Shown here: positions 10,262 through 21,830 of the stretch, in pieces
Position numbering within the stretch: position 1 is the first letter of the stretch
Layout of the letters: every line of letters begins with the position of its first letter
Assembly (NCBI GenBank): GCA_019235415.1
Contig: JAFAKN010000006.1
Span: forward strand, 1-64,000
DNA length: 64,000 nt
Direction: 5' to 3'
Origin: Alphaproteobacteria bacterium
GTDB taxonomy: Bacteria > Pseudomonadota > Alphaproteobacteria > Reyranellales > Reyranellaceae
The notes under the pieces: model-generated
The model's input: the letters and a program-made list of their open reading frames with translations, nothing else
Told to the model about the DNA's origin: nothing
Database searches by the model: none
Translations under genes and position numbers: made by a program

Positions 10262-10603
10262 ATGGCACTGCGTCTGCGCCTCGACAAGCCATGGCGGCCG
10301 CTCACGGCGGAAGAAGCCACGCGCCTGCCGGGGCAGCTCGGCGTCTACCAAGTCGCCGACTCGGTTGGCACGATCGTCTTCATCGGCGAGGCCGGCGCGC
10401 GCTCGCCATTCGGCCTGCGCAGCGAGCTGCAGCGCGAGGCGCGTGAACGCAGACCGGGCCACCAGTTCCGCGTCGAGGTGAACCAGCAGTATCGCACCCG
10501 CTGGTTCGAGCTTCTGATGGTGCACAAGGCCGACCACGGCAGCCTGCCCGCCGACAACGCCAAGAACCCGCCGCCCAGCCTCGGGCGGCTGAGCCCGTCG
10601 TGA
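10262..10603 (+). CDS. Hypothetical protein (113 aa; GIY-YIG-like N-terminal pattern)
   Basis: LPGQLGVYQVADSVGTIVFIGEAGARSPFGLRSEL; starts 2 bp after the upstream stop. Confidence 0.6.
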   Translation: MALRLRLDKPWRPLTAEEATRLPGQLGVYQVADSVGTIVFIGEAGARSPFGLRSELQREARERRPGHQFRVEVNQQYRTRWFELLMVHKADHGSLPADNAKNPPPSLGRLSPS

Positions 10604-10618
10604 TCGTTCGTTCAATTG

Positions 10619-10742
10619 CCTCCCCCGTCTTCCGGGGGAGGTGCCCCCGACAGGGGGCGGAGGGGGAAAGCCACAACGATGTTCCGTGTGGCTTTCCCCC
10701 TCCGGCCCTGCGGGCCACCTCCCCCGTATGAACGAGGGAGGG
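10619..10742. repeat. Composite intergenic inverted repeat (REPIN-like, family A)
   Basis: CCTCCCCC...GGGGGAGG, then inverted-symmetric GGGGGAAAGCCAC / GTGGCTTTCCCCC and GGCCCTGCGGGCCACCTCCCCC. Confidence 0.65.
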
Positions 10743-10754
10743 AAGGAGAGAAGT

Positions 10755-11921
10755 ATGGATTTCGAGCCGAGCTCCGAACAGCAGATGCTGATCGACCAGG
10801 TGCGCCGCTATGTGCGCGAGGAGATCATTCCGCTCGAGGCCAAGCTCGATCCCGACGCCGCCGAGCTCGACCCGGCCGATCAGGCGCGGCTGGTCGAGAA
10901 GACCAAGGCGATGGGCCTCTACGGCATCGACATCCCCAGGGAGTTCGGTGGGCCCGACATCGACATCGTGACGCGCGTGCTGCTCGCCATCGAGATGGCG
11001 CAGCACCGCGCCGGCCTCTACGTGCCGTGCTACGGCACGTTCGGCGGCGCCGGCCTGGCGCAGATCTTCGAAGCGAACGAGGACCAGAAGGAACGTTACC
11101 TCTATCCGACCTTGCGCGGCGAGAAGAAGCCATTCTTCGGGCTGACCGAGCCGTCCGGCGGCAGCGACCCGGCGCGCGCCATCCAGACCAAGGCCGAGCG
11201 CAAGGACAACGGCTGGGTGCTGAACGGGGCCAAGATCTTCATCTCCGGCGCCGACCGCGCGCAGTACGGCATCGTGTTCGCCCGGACCGACGCCTCAAAA
11301 GGCCGCGCCGGCATCACCTGCTTCATCATCGACGCCGACACACCCGGCTTCCACGTGCGGCGCGTGGTCCACACCTTGCGCTCCTCGAGCTACGCCACCG
11401 AGCTCGAGTTCAAGGATTGCTGGGTGTCCGATCACCAGGTGCTGGGCGAGGTCAACAAGGGCTTCGCCGTCGCCAACGACCGCCTGACGCGCCAGCGCAT
11501 ACCCTATGCCGCCGGCTGCATCGGCATCGCCATCGCGGCCCACGAGATGGCGGTCGAATGGGCGAAAATGCGCTCTACCTTCGGCGAGAAGCTCGCCAAC
11601 CGCCAGGCCATCCAGTGGATGCTGGTCGACAACGAAATCGACATCCGCACGGCGCGGCATTTCACGCTCGAAGCGGCCGAGAAGGCGCGCCGCGGCCTGC
11701 CCTTCCGCACCGAGGCGGCGATCGCCAAGCTCACGGCCTCGGAAGGCGGCGGCCGCGTCGTCGACCGCGCCATGCAGATCCATGGCGGCATGGGCATGAC
11801 CAAGGATCTGCCGCTCGAACGCTGGTATCGCGAGATGCGTATCCGCCGGGTTGGCGAGGGGCCGAGCGAGGTGCAGCGCATGGTGATCGCCCGCGAGATT
11901 CTCGGCAGCAATCTCAGATGA
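10755..11921 (+). CDS. Acyl-CoA dehydrogenase family protein
   Basis: MDFEPSSEQQMLIDQVRRYVREEIIP; FGLTEPSGGSDP; GGRVVDRAMQIHGGMGMTKDLPLERWYREMRIRRVGEGPSEVQRMVIAREIL. Confidence 0.96.
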   Translation: MDFEPSSEQQMLIDQVRRYVREEIIPLEAKLDPDAAELDPADQARLVEKTKAMGLYGIDIPREFGGPDIDIVTRVLLAIEMAQHRAGLYVPCYGTFGGAGLAQIFEANEDQKERYLYPTLRGEKKPFFGLTEPSGGSDPARAIQTKAERKDNGWVLNGAKIFISGADRAQYGIVFARTDASKGRAGITCFIIDADTPGFHVRRVVHTLRSSSYATELEFKDCWVSDHQVLGEVNKGFAVANDRLTRQRIPYAAGCIGIAIAAHEMAVEWAKMRSTFGEKLANRQAIQWMLVDNEIDIRTARHFTLEAAEKARRGLPFRTEAAIAKLTASEGGGRVVDRAMQIHGGMGMTKDLPLERWYREMRIRRVGEGPSEVQRMVIAREILGSNLR

Positions 11922-13081
11922 CCAAGCCGCAGCCAGGTCCATTGGCAGGTCCATTGGCATGTCCATCGGCTGGTCCATTGGCGGGCATCAAGGTCGTCGA
12001 GTTCGGCCAGAACCTGGCCGGCCCCTATTGCGGACAGATCCTGGCCTTCCTCGGCGCCGATGTCGTGAAGGTCGAGCGGCCGGAGGGCGACGATGCGCGC
12101 AAGTGGGGGCCGCCGTTCATCGACGACGATTCGCTGGGCTTCATCGCGCTCAATCGCGGCAAGCAGTCGATCACCTGCGATCTCGCCGACAAGAGCGAGC
12201 GCGAGGCGCTGATCGCGCGCATCGGCCAGGCCGACATCTTCATCCACAATCTGCGTGCCGACGTGCCGGCCAAGTTCGGCATCGACGGCACCGCTCTCAC
12301 CAAGCGCTTCCCGCGGCTAATCTACGCCGACCTCGGCGCCTTCGGTCACCTCGGCCCGTGGAAGGACCGGCCGGGCTACGAGCCGATCATCCAGGCGGTC
12401 GCGGGCCTGATTTCGCTGAACGGCGACCCTTCGGGCCCCGCGGCGCGCATCGGCGTGTCGATCATCGATCTGTCGACCGGCATGTGGACGGCGATCGGCG
12501 TGCTCGCAGCCCTCGCCCGGCGCGCCGCGACGGGGCAAGGGTGCCTGGTCAACACCTCGCTGTTCGAGAGCGGCCTGATGTGGGCCTCCAACCACATCGC
12601 CGGCTACTCCGCGACCGGCCGCATGCCGCCGCGCCAAGGGACCGGCCATCCGTCGCTGACGCCCTACCAGGCGTTCGACTGCAGCGACGGGCCGCTCATG
12701 GTCTGCCCCGGCAACGACCGCCTGTGGAGAAAATTCGCCGAGGCGCTCGGCCATCCCGAATTGCCCGACGAGCCGCGCTTCAAGACCAATGTCGAGCGCC
12801 TGCAGCATCGCGAGGCGCTGCTGGGCATGATCGCGGGCATCATGAAAGGCAAGAGCCGCGACTACTGGTCGGGCAAGCTCGACGCACTCGGCGTGCCCAA
12901 CGGGCCGATCAACACCGTGCCGCAGGTGCTGGCGCTAACCCAAGTCGCCGCGCTGGGTATGCTGGCCAAGCCCTATGCAGGGTCGGAGGCGCTGTTCCAC
13001 GGCCTGCCGGTGAGCTTCGACGGAACACGAGCCGGTGGCGCCGAGCGCGCGCCCAAGATCGGCGAGCACAACGAGAGGTAG
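11918..13081 (+). CDS. CaiB/BaiF family CoA-transferase
   Basis: GIKVVEFGQNLAGPYCGQILAFLGADVVKVERPEGDDARKWGPPF; NRGKQSITCDL; start overlaps the upstream stop. Confidence 0.95.
   Translation: MTKPQPGPLAGPLACPSAGPLAGIKVVEFGQNLAGPYCGQILAFLGADVVKVERPEGDDARKWGPPFIDDDSLGFIALNRGKQSITCDLADKSEREALIARIGQADIFIHNLRADVPAKFGIDGTALTKRFPRLIYADLGAFGHLGPWKDRPGYEPIIQAVAGLISLNGDPSGPAARIGVSIIDLSTGMWTAIGVLAALARRAATGQGCLVNTSLFESGLMWASNHIAGYSATGRMPPRQGTGHPSLTPYQAFDCSDGPLMVCPGNDRLWRKFAEALGHPELPDEPRFKTNVERLQHREALLGMIAGIMKGKSRDYWSGKLDALGVPNGPINTVPQVLALTQVAALGMLAKPYAGSEALFHGLPVSFDGTRAGGAERAPKIGEHNER
11936..11983 (+). repeat. In-frame 12-bp minisatellite, 4 units (GGTCCATTGGCA)
   Basis: ggtccattggca ggtccattggca tgtccatcggct ggtccattggcg; encodes GPLAGPLACPSAGPLA. 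Confidence 0.85.
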
Positions 13082-13085
13082 GCCG

Positions 13086-13178
13086 CTCTGTCATCCCGAG
13101 CGCAGCGAGGGACCTTTAGGTCGCAGGAAGGATCCCTCGCTTCGCTCGGGATGACAGAGACTTCGCTCGGGATGACAG
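13086..13178. repeat. Palindromic intergenic element (family B, CTGTCATCCCGAGCG...CGCTCGGGATGACAG) plus extra half-copy
   Basis: ctctgtcatcccgagcgcagcgaggga...tccctcgcttcgctcgggatgacagag followed by acttcgctcgggatgacag. Confidence 0.85.
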
Positions 13179-13188
13179 CTGGGGGACG

Positions 13189-14109
13189 TCAGCTCGCGAA
13201 GCTCAGGCAGTATTCGCGCACTCGCTCGAGCGGGATGCGGGCGTGGCTTTGCACGATGATGAACTTGCCGCCGGGATCGGTGCCGTTGGGCAGCTTGACC
13301 AGGCGCTCGAAGTCGTCGGCGCCCCAGACGCAGGAATGCTCGGAGAACAGGTGCACGTTGGCGGCGTAGCAGTCGTTCCAGTCGACATGATAGTCGAACA
13401 GGTTGCCCTTGAGCTCGGCGACGCTGGTGTAGAGCGAGTACTCGGTCCAGGCGACACTGATCGGCCGGCGCGCCTTCCACATCAGCAGTGCAGCACTCGG
13501 ATCGCCCCCGCCGTTGCCGACATGCTCCAATGTCTGGGCCGCAAGCTTGCCGTGCAGCAGGTTGGGCGTGACCGAAAGCCCGTAACCCTTGGAATCGTAG
13601 CTCGAGCCCACGACCTCGGCAGCGTTGCGCCACCATTCATGGTGCAGCTTGGGCTCCCAGCGCGACAAGGCACGACCGTCATCCACAAAGGTCGTGGCGT
13701 CGAAGTCGCCGACGCAACAGACGTCCGAATCCAGCGTCAGATAGCCTTCGAAGCCCAGCAGGGCGGGCACCTTGAGCTTGATGATCTGCTGCCGGTACCA
13801 GCCTGTCAGCATGTAGAACGGGCTGAGCAAGGGGAAGAAATCGCTCTCCGGCCGCACCGAGACGTTGATCTTGGGAAACCGCGGCAGGCTGGAGCGCAGC
13901 AGCCGGGTGTCCGCCGTGGGCGCCACGATCAGGAGCTCGAACGGCTTGGAATCCCGCCAATGCTTGGCCAGCGATTCGATCAGCAGCCCTGCGCGCTCCA
14001 AGTCGCCCCGGCGCTTAATCTTGCGCAGAGCCAGGGGCAGAACGGCTTGGCGGACCTCGGAAAACATCGTCTTGATTGGCTCCGAAAATACATGTGGCCC
14101 CAAACGCAT
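13189..14109 (-). CDS. Hypothetical protein, DUF6492-like/glycosyltransferase-like
   Basis: LLIVAPTADTRLLRSSLPRFPKINV...LGFEGYLTLDSDVCCVGDFD...WTEYSLYTSVAELKG. Confidence 0.7.
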   Translation of the reverse strand: MRLGPHVFSEPIKTMFSEVRQAVLPLALRKIKRRGDLERAGLLIESLAKHWRDSKPFELLIVAPTADTRLLRSSLPRFPKINVSVRPESDFFPLLSPFYMLTGWYRQQIIKLKVPALLGFEGYLTLDSDVCCVGDFDATTFVDDGRALSRWEPKLHHEWWRNAAEVVGSSYDSKGYGLSVTPNLLHGKLAAQTLEHVGNGGGDPSAALLMWKARRPISVAWTEYSLYTSVAELKGNLFDYHVDWNDCYAANVHLFSEHSCVWGADDFERLVKLPNGTDPGGKFIIVQSHARIPLERVREYCLSFAS

Positions 14110-14192
14110 TCCACATCAATCGCTGGAGGGGACTGCACCTGTGACCTACCAGCGGCAGAACGTCCCACGGCAAATTAAACAAGGCAAAAAAG

Positions 14193-14300
14193 CCGGGCCA
14201 AAAAAATAGCCGGGCACTGGGCCCGGCTAAGTCAAACAGGGAGGCTTCACGTCTGGGAGACGTGGGATCATGAGGATCCCGAGTTTCAACGCGATCAGCC
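14193..14300 (-). ncRNA. Candidate structured sRNA or long structured 3'UTR (5' end undetermined)
   Basis: Minus strand has consecutive hairpins GGGATC-CTCAT-GATCCC, CACGTCT-CCC-AGACGTG, unpaired GCCTCCCTGTTTG, then a strong intrinsic terminator; no ORF explains it. Confidence 0.4.
14200..14228 (-). terminator. Rho-independent terminator (minus-strand direction)
   Basis: On minus: AGCCGGGC-CCAGT-GCCCGGCT followed by A-TTTTTTT; a second GC/T-tract follows. Confidence 0.85.
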
Positions 14301-14431
14301 GAAACCGTTCGTGTCGAAGACCTGAACCGAACCTAATCGCCGTTCGCTGCATTGCCAGAGGGGAATTGCGAAAACTGGCATGCGGAGAGCGCATGCCTTT
14401 CATTGGCTATGCACTCCTGCACATCTCAGCG

Positions 14432-15322
14432 CTAAAAACGAGTCTCTGCGACTTTGCGCAACAGGAAGTCGCGAAACACCGCGATGCGCTTGGAGTGACG
14501 CAGCTCTTCGGGATACGTGAAGTACACATCCGTCGTACGGGCATTAAGGTCGGGCAGCACGATCTCGATCTTGTTCGATTCGCGCGCCAGGTAGTCAGGC
14601 AGCGACGCGATGCCCAGACCTGACTCCACGGCGCGGAAGATGCCGTAGGTGTTGTTGACGCGCAGCACGACCACGCGTTCCTCTTGGTCGACGTTGCCTT
14701 CGCGCAGCAGCCAGTTCACGTCCTGCACGGGCGCGCGTGCGTCCTCGCCGAAGATGATCAGGCGGTGCTGGCCGAGCTCCTCGATGCCCTTGGGCTTGCC
14801 GTACTTCTGGATGTAGCCGTGCGAGGCATAGACATGGCTGCGCACCGTGAGGAGATGGCGCTGCACCAGGCCGGGCTGCCGCGGCATCATCATGCGGATG
14901 GCGACGTCGGCTTCGCGCATGCCGAGGTCGAGCTCGTTGTCGGACAGCACCAGGCTGACGTCGATCTCCGGGTAGGCGGTGATGAACTCGTGCATCTGCG
15001 CGGTGAGCCAGGTCGAGCCGAAGCCGACGGTGGCATGGATCTTGAGCCGCCCGGCCGGCTTGTCCTGGTTGGCGCGCAACAGCGCCTCGGCGGTGTTGAC
15101 CTTGGCCGCCATGTCGCGCGCGGTGCGGTAGAGCAGCTCACCCTGCTCGGTCAGGATGAGCCCGCGAGCGTGGCGATGGAAGAGCATGACGCCCAGCTGC
15201 TCCTCGAGCGCGCCGATCTGGCGCGAGATCGCCGACTGGCTGAGCTTCAGCGCGTCGCCCGCATGCGTGAAGCTGCCGGCATCTGCCACGGCTTGGAAGA
15301 TCCGCAGCTTGTCCCAATCCAT
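14432..15322 (-). CDS. LysR family transcriptional regulator
   Basis: MDWDKLRIFQAVADAGSFTHAGDALKLSQSAISRQIGALEEQLGVMLFHRHARGLILTEQGELL. Confidence 0.96.
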   Translation of the reverse strand: MDWDKLRIFQAVADAGSFTHAGDALKLSQSAISRQIGALEEQLGVMLFHRHARGLILTEQGELLYRTARDMAAKVNTAEALLRANQDKPAGRLKIHATVGFGSTWLTAQMHEFITAYPEIDVSLVLSDNELDLGMREADVAIRMMMPRQPGLVQRHLLTVRSHVYASHGYIQKYGKPKGIEELGQHRLIIFGEDARAPVQDVNWLLREGNVDQEERVVVLRVNNTYGIFRAVESGLGIASLPDYLARESNKIEIVLPDLNARTTDVYFTYPEELRHSKRIAVFRDFLLRKVAETRF

Positions 15323-15351
15323 GACGTCGCCTCCAAACGGCGCTGCCGCGC

Positions 15352-16323
15352 TTACTCCGCAGCTTGCGCCAGGCGGGCCTCCAGGCCTGCCAACCATTTC
15401 TCCGCCTCGAGCGCTGCCATGCAGCCGGTGCCGGCGGCAGTCACCGCTTGGCGGAAGATCTTGTCCTGCACGTCGCCCGCCGCCCACACGCCGTCGACAT
15501 CGGTCGCCGTCGAATCGGGCTTGGTGATGAGGTAGCCCTCGCCGTCCATGGCGAGCTTGCCGCGGAACAGCTCGGTGTTGGGCGAGTGACCAATGGCGAT
15601 GAACACGCCGTCGGTCGCAAGCCGCTGCTCGACACCCGTCTTGACGTTGCGCACGCGCACGCCCTGGACCAGCGGCGCGGGCTTGGTCTCGCCCAGGATC
15701 TCCTGCAGCGTGTGATCCCACAGCACCGTGACCTTGGGATTCTTGAACAGCCGATCCTGCAGGATCTTCTCGGCGCGAAAGCTGTCGCGGCGATGGACGA
15801 GGGTGACCTTGGAGGCGTGGTGCGTGAGATAGAGCGCCTCCTCGACGGCCGTGTTGCCGCCGCCCACCACCACCACCTCCTTGCCGCGGAAGAAGAAGCC
15901 GTCGCAGGTGGCGCAGGCCGAGACGCCGCCGCCGCGAAACGCCTCCTCGCTCGGCAGGCCAAGCCATCTGGCCGTGGCGCCGGTGGCGATGATCAGCGCA
16001 TCGGCTTCGTAGCGGTCGCCCGAATCGCCGGTGCACACGAATGGCCGCCGGCCGAGATCGACCTCGACCACGGTGTCGAAGAACAGCTGCGTGCCAACGT
16101 GTTCGGCCTGCCTCTGCATCTGCTCCATGAGCCACGGCCCCTGGATCACGTCGGCAAAACCCGGGTAGTTTTCCACATCCGTGGTGATGGTGAGCTGGCC
16201 ACCGGGCTGGATACCCTGCACCAGCATCGGCTTGAGGCTGGCGCGGGCCGCATAGATCGCTGCTGTGTAGCCGGCCGGGCCCGACCCGAGGATCAGTACT
16301 TTGCTGCGATGAGTGGCTGTCAT
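15352..16323 (-). CDS. trxB: Thioredoxin-disulfide reductase
   Basis: KVLILGSGPAGYTAAIYAARASLKPMLVQG, GVSACATCDGFFFRGKEVVVVGGGNTAVEEALYL, GVWAAGDVQDKIFRQAVTAAGTGCMAALEAE. Confidence 0.97.
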   Translation of the reverse strand: MTATHRSKVLILGSGPAGYTAAIYAARASLKPMLVQGIQPGGQLTITTDVENYPGFADVIQGPWLMEQMQRQAEHVGTQLFFDTVVEVDLGRRPFVCTGDSGDRYEADALIIATGATARWLGLPSEEAFRGGGVSACATCDGFFFRGKEVVVVGGGNTAVEEALYLTHHASKVTLVHRRDSFRAEKILQDRLFKNPKVTVLWDHTLQEILGETKPAPLVQGVRVRNVKTGVEQRLATDGVFIAIGHSPNTELFRGKLAMDGEGYLITKPDSTATDVDGVWAAGDVQDKIFRQAVTAAGTGCMAALEAEKWLAGLEARLAQAAE

Positions 16324-16456
16324 GTCCTCCGGTGTCCCACGGGCCGCATAACTGGCCACATATATGCAAACCTCTTGTGCAATGCACGGCCGTTCTGTGC
16401 GTCAAGAGCAATTGTTCGCAGCGATCAAAGGGGTTTTCGCAACTTTATTGCGCGCA

Positions 16457-16472
16457 TGGCATGGTTCTGGCA
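16457..16472 (+). promoter_or_regulatory. Weak sigma-54-like promoter candidate (GG-N10-GC)
   Basis: TGGCATGGTTCTGGCA, 28 bp upstream of the Lrp start. Confidence 0.25.
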
Positions 16473-16499
16473 TAGACCGCGGCCAGCGGAGGAAATCGG

Positions 16500-16976
16500 A
16501 TGGCTCGCGCAAAGCTCGATCGAATCGACCGGCGCATACTCAATGACCTGCAAGGCAACGGCCGCATGACCAACGTGGAGCTGGCCGAGCGGGCCGGCAT
16601 ATCGGCGCCGCCTTGCCTTCGTCGGGTGCGGGCGCTGGAGCGGGCCGGCATCATCAAGGGCTACCACGCCGAGCTCAGCGCCGAGGCGCTGGGATACACG
16701 GTGTCGGTGTTCGCCCTGGTCGGCCTCAACAGCCAGGCCGAGACCGACCTCAAGGCGTTCGAGGAGCTGATGGGCAAGTGGCCCGAGGTGCGCGAATGCC
16801 ACATGCTGGCAGGCGAGGCCGACTTCCTGCTCAAGATCGTGGCCGAGACCTGGGACGAGTATCAGAAGTTCCTGACGACCCGGCTGACATCCGCCCCCAA
16901 CGTCAGCCATGTCAAATCGATGATGGTCTTCCGCACCGCCAAGCAGCTGCCGGGCGTGCCGATTTCGACCGACTGA
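16500..16976 (+). CDS. Lrp/AsnC family transcriptional regulator
   Basis: LDRIDRRILNDLQGNGRMTNVELAERAGISAPPCLRRVRALERAGIIKGYHAEL. Confidence 0.96.
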   Translation: MARAKLDRIDRRILNDLQGNGRMTNVELAERAGISAPPCLRRVRALERAGIIKGYHAELSAEALGYTVSVFALVGLNSQAETDLKAFEELMGKWPEVRECHMLAGEADFLLKIVAETWDEYQKFLTTRLTSAPNVSHVKSMMVFRTAKQLPGVPISTD

Positions 16977-17064
16977 AAAGAGTTGCGGGATACGGTGTGA
17001 ATTGATAGCCTAATTTTGAATACACAGCGTTACCGTTTAACACAGTCTTCGTGCGGAGCGCGCC

Positions 17065-17634
17065 ATGAACAATCTGCTTCGATCGGCTCGGCTGCTCGTC
17101 TCGGATCTCGCCTCGACGATCCTGTTCCTCGCCGTGCTGCTGGTCACCAAGAACCTGATCCTGGCAGTGGCGCTGGGCGTGAGCCTGGGTGTGTTGCAGA
17201 TCGGCTGGCTGATGGCTCGCCGCCAGCGGATCGACACGATGCAATGGCTGAGCATCGGCTTGGTGGTCGCCTCGGGCGTAGCCACGATGCTGACCAACGA
17301 TGCGCGCTTCGTGATGCTGAAGCCGACGGTGATCTACTGCATCGTCGGTGCCTACATGCTGCGGCCCGGCTGGATGAACCGCTACCTGCCTCCGATCGCC
17401 ATCCAGACCGTGCCCGACCTCGCCTACATCTTCGGCTTCGCCTGGGCCGGCCTGATGTTCCTTTCGGCGGCGCTCAACGTCGTGCTGGCCCTGTCGCTCG
17501 ATCCGGTGACGTGGTCGGCCACGATGTCGACCTGGGGCATCGCGAGCAAGATCGGCCTGTTCCTGGTGCAGTACGCCACGATGCGGCTGATCGGCAGACG
17601 CCGCGCACTGGCGGCGGCTGCGGCGGCGGGCTGA
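17065..17634 (+). CDS. YciB/IspZ-like inner membrane (septation) protein
   Basis: Multi-TM; MLKPTVIYCIVGAYMLRPGWMNRYLPP pattern resembles YciB family. Confidence 0.7.
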   Translation: MNNLLRSARLLVSDLASTILFLAVLLVTKNLILAVALGVSLGVLQIGWLMARRQRIDTMQWLSIGLVVASGVATMLTNDARFVMLKPTVIYCIVGAYMLRPGWMNRYLPPIAIQTVPDLAYIFGFAWAGLMFLSAALNVVLALSLDPVTWSATMSTWGIASKIGLFLVQYATMRLIGRRRALAAAAAAG

Positions 17635-17665
17635 TTGGAGCAAGGACTAGCCGGGCCGCACTTCG

Positions 17666-17737
17666 TGTCATCCCGAGGCCGAAGGCCGAGGGACCTTTCC
17701 GGTTGCCTAAAGGTCCCTCGCTACGCTCGGGATGACA
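17666..17737. repeat. Palindromic intergenic element (family B, second copy)
   Basis: tgtcatcccgag...agggacctttccggttgcctaaaggtccct...ctcgggatgaca. Confidence 0.85.
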
Positions 17738-17765
17738 GAGCTGCTGGCTTGTAGGTCTCGCAGTC

Positions 17766-18239
17766 CTACTTGAACTGGACGCCCACGACCTCGTAGGAGC
17801 GTGCGCCGCGTGGGGTCTGGACTTCGACGGTGTCGCCCACGGTCTTGCCGATCAGGGCCCTGCCGATCGGCGAGGTGACGGAGATGCGGCCCTTGGCGAG
17901 ATCGGCCTCGTAGGGCCCGACGATCTGGTACTTCACCTTCTCGTCGGTGTCCTCGTCGGCGAGCTTCACCGTCGCACCGAATTTCACGACCTTGCCCGAC
18001 AGCTTGCTGAAGTCGATCACCTCGGCGCGCGAGATGATGTCCTCGATCTCCGCGATGCGGCCTTCGATGAAGCCTTGCCGTTCGCGCGCAGAGGTGTACT
18101 CGGCGTTCTCCGACAGGTCGCCGTGCTCGCGCGCCGCCGCGATCGCCTTGATGATGGCGGGGCGCTCAACACTCTTCAGCTGCTTCAACTCGTCCTCGAG
18201 GCCCTTCAGCCCCTCGGCCGTCATCGGAATGCGTTCCAT
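17766..18239 (-). CDS. greA: Transcription elongation factor GreA
   Basis: [76 protein letters not shown]. Confidence 0.98.
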   Translation of the reverse strand: MERIPMTAEGLKGLEDELKQLKSVERPAIIKAIAAAREHGDLSENAEYTSARERQGFIEGRIAEIEDIISRAEVIDFSKLSGKVVKFGATVKLADEDTDEKVKYQIVGPYEADLAKGRISVTSPIGRALIGKTVGDTVEVQTPRGARSYEVVGVQFK

Positions 18240-18323
18240 CAGTCAATGGTCCTTAATGATCGCGGCGGCGTCAACGCCCAACGCACCACCCGGAGCGCGG
18301 GTGGCATTGGCATGGGCTTTGCG

Positions 18324-18361
18324 AAGACCTCCTTCAGAAGGAGGTCTTGCGCAGACCGCCT

Positions 18362-18375
<14 letters not shown>
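18324..18375. repeat. Duplicated hairpin pair at carB 3' end
   Basis: AAGACCTCC-TTCAGAA-GGAGGTCTT (18324-18348) and AGACCGCC-TTCAGAA-GGCGGTCT (18353-18375). Confidence 0.8.
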
Positions 18376-21607
<3,232 letters not shown>

Positions 21608-21621
21608 GGAATCGCTCACGC

Positions 21622-21805
21622 ACCTCCCCTTCGCGGATTCCGCGAAGGGGAGGGGACCCGAAGGGCCGGAGGGGTCAGGCTCATTGGAGCGCGGACCTCC
21701 TGGTCCGCTCGGGGCCGCATGAATGCGGACCGGGAGGTCCGCGCTCCATGATCCCTCCGGCCGCTGCGCGGCCACCTCCCCTTCGCGGGTTCCGCGAAGG
21801 GGAGG
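21622..21805. repeat. Composite intergenic inverted repeats (REPIN-like, families A + C nested)
   Basis: CCTCCCCTTCGCGG.TTCCGCGAAGGGGAGG at both ends in inverted arrangement; inner TCATTGGAGCGCGGACC...GGTCCGCGCTCCATGA (21681-21751). Confidence 0.8.
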
Positions 21806-21830
21806 AACGCTCGAGCTTCGCTCCGCACGC

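Noticed and set aside
13086-13159. Rho-independent terminator for the CaiB gene
   Set aside because: No T-tract follows; the same palindrome recurs at 17666-17737, so it is better described as a dispersed repeat.
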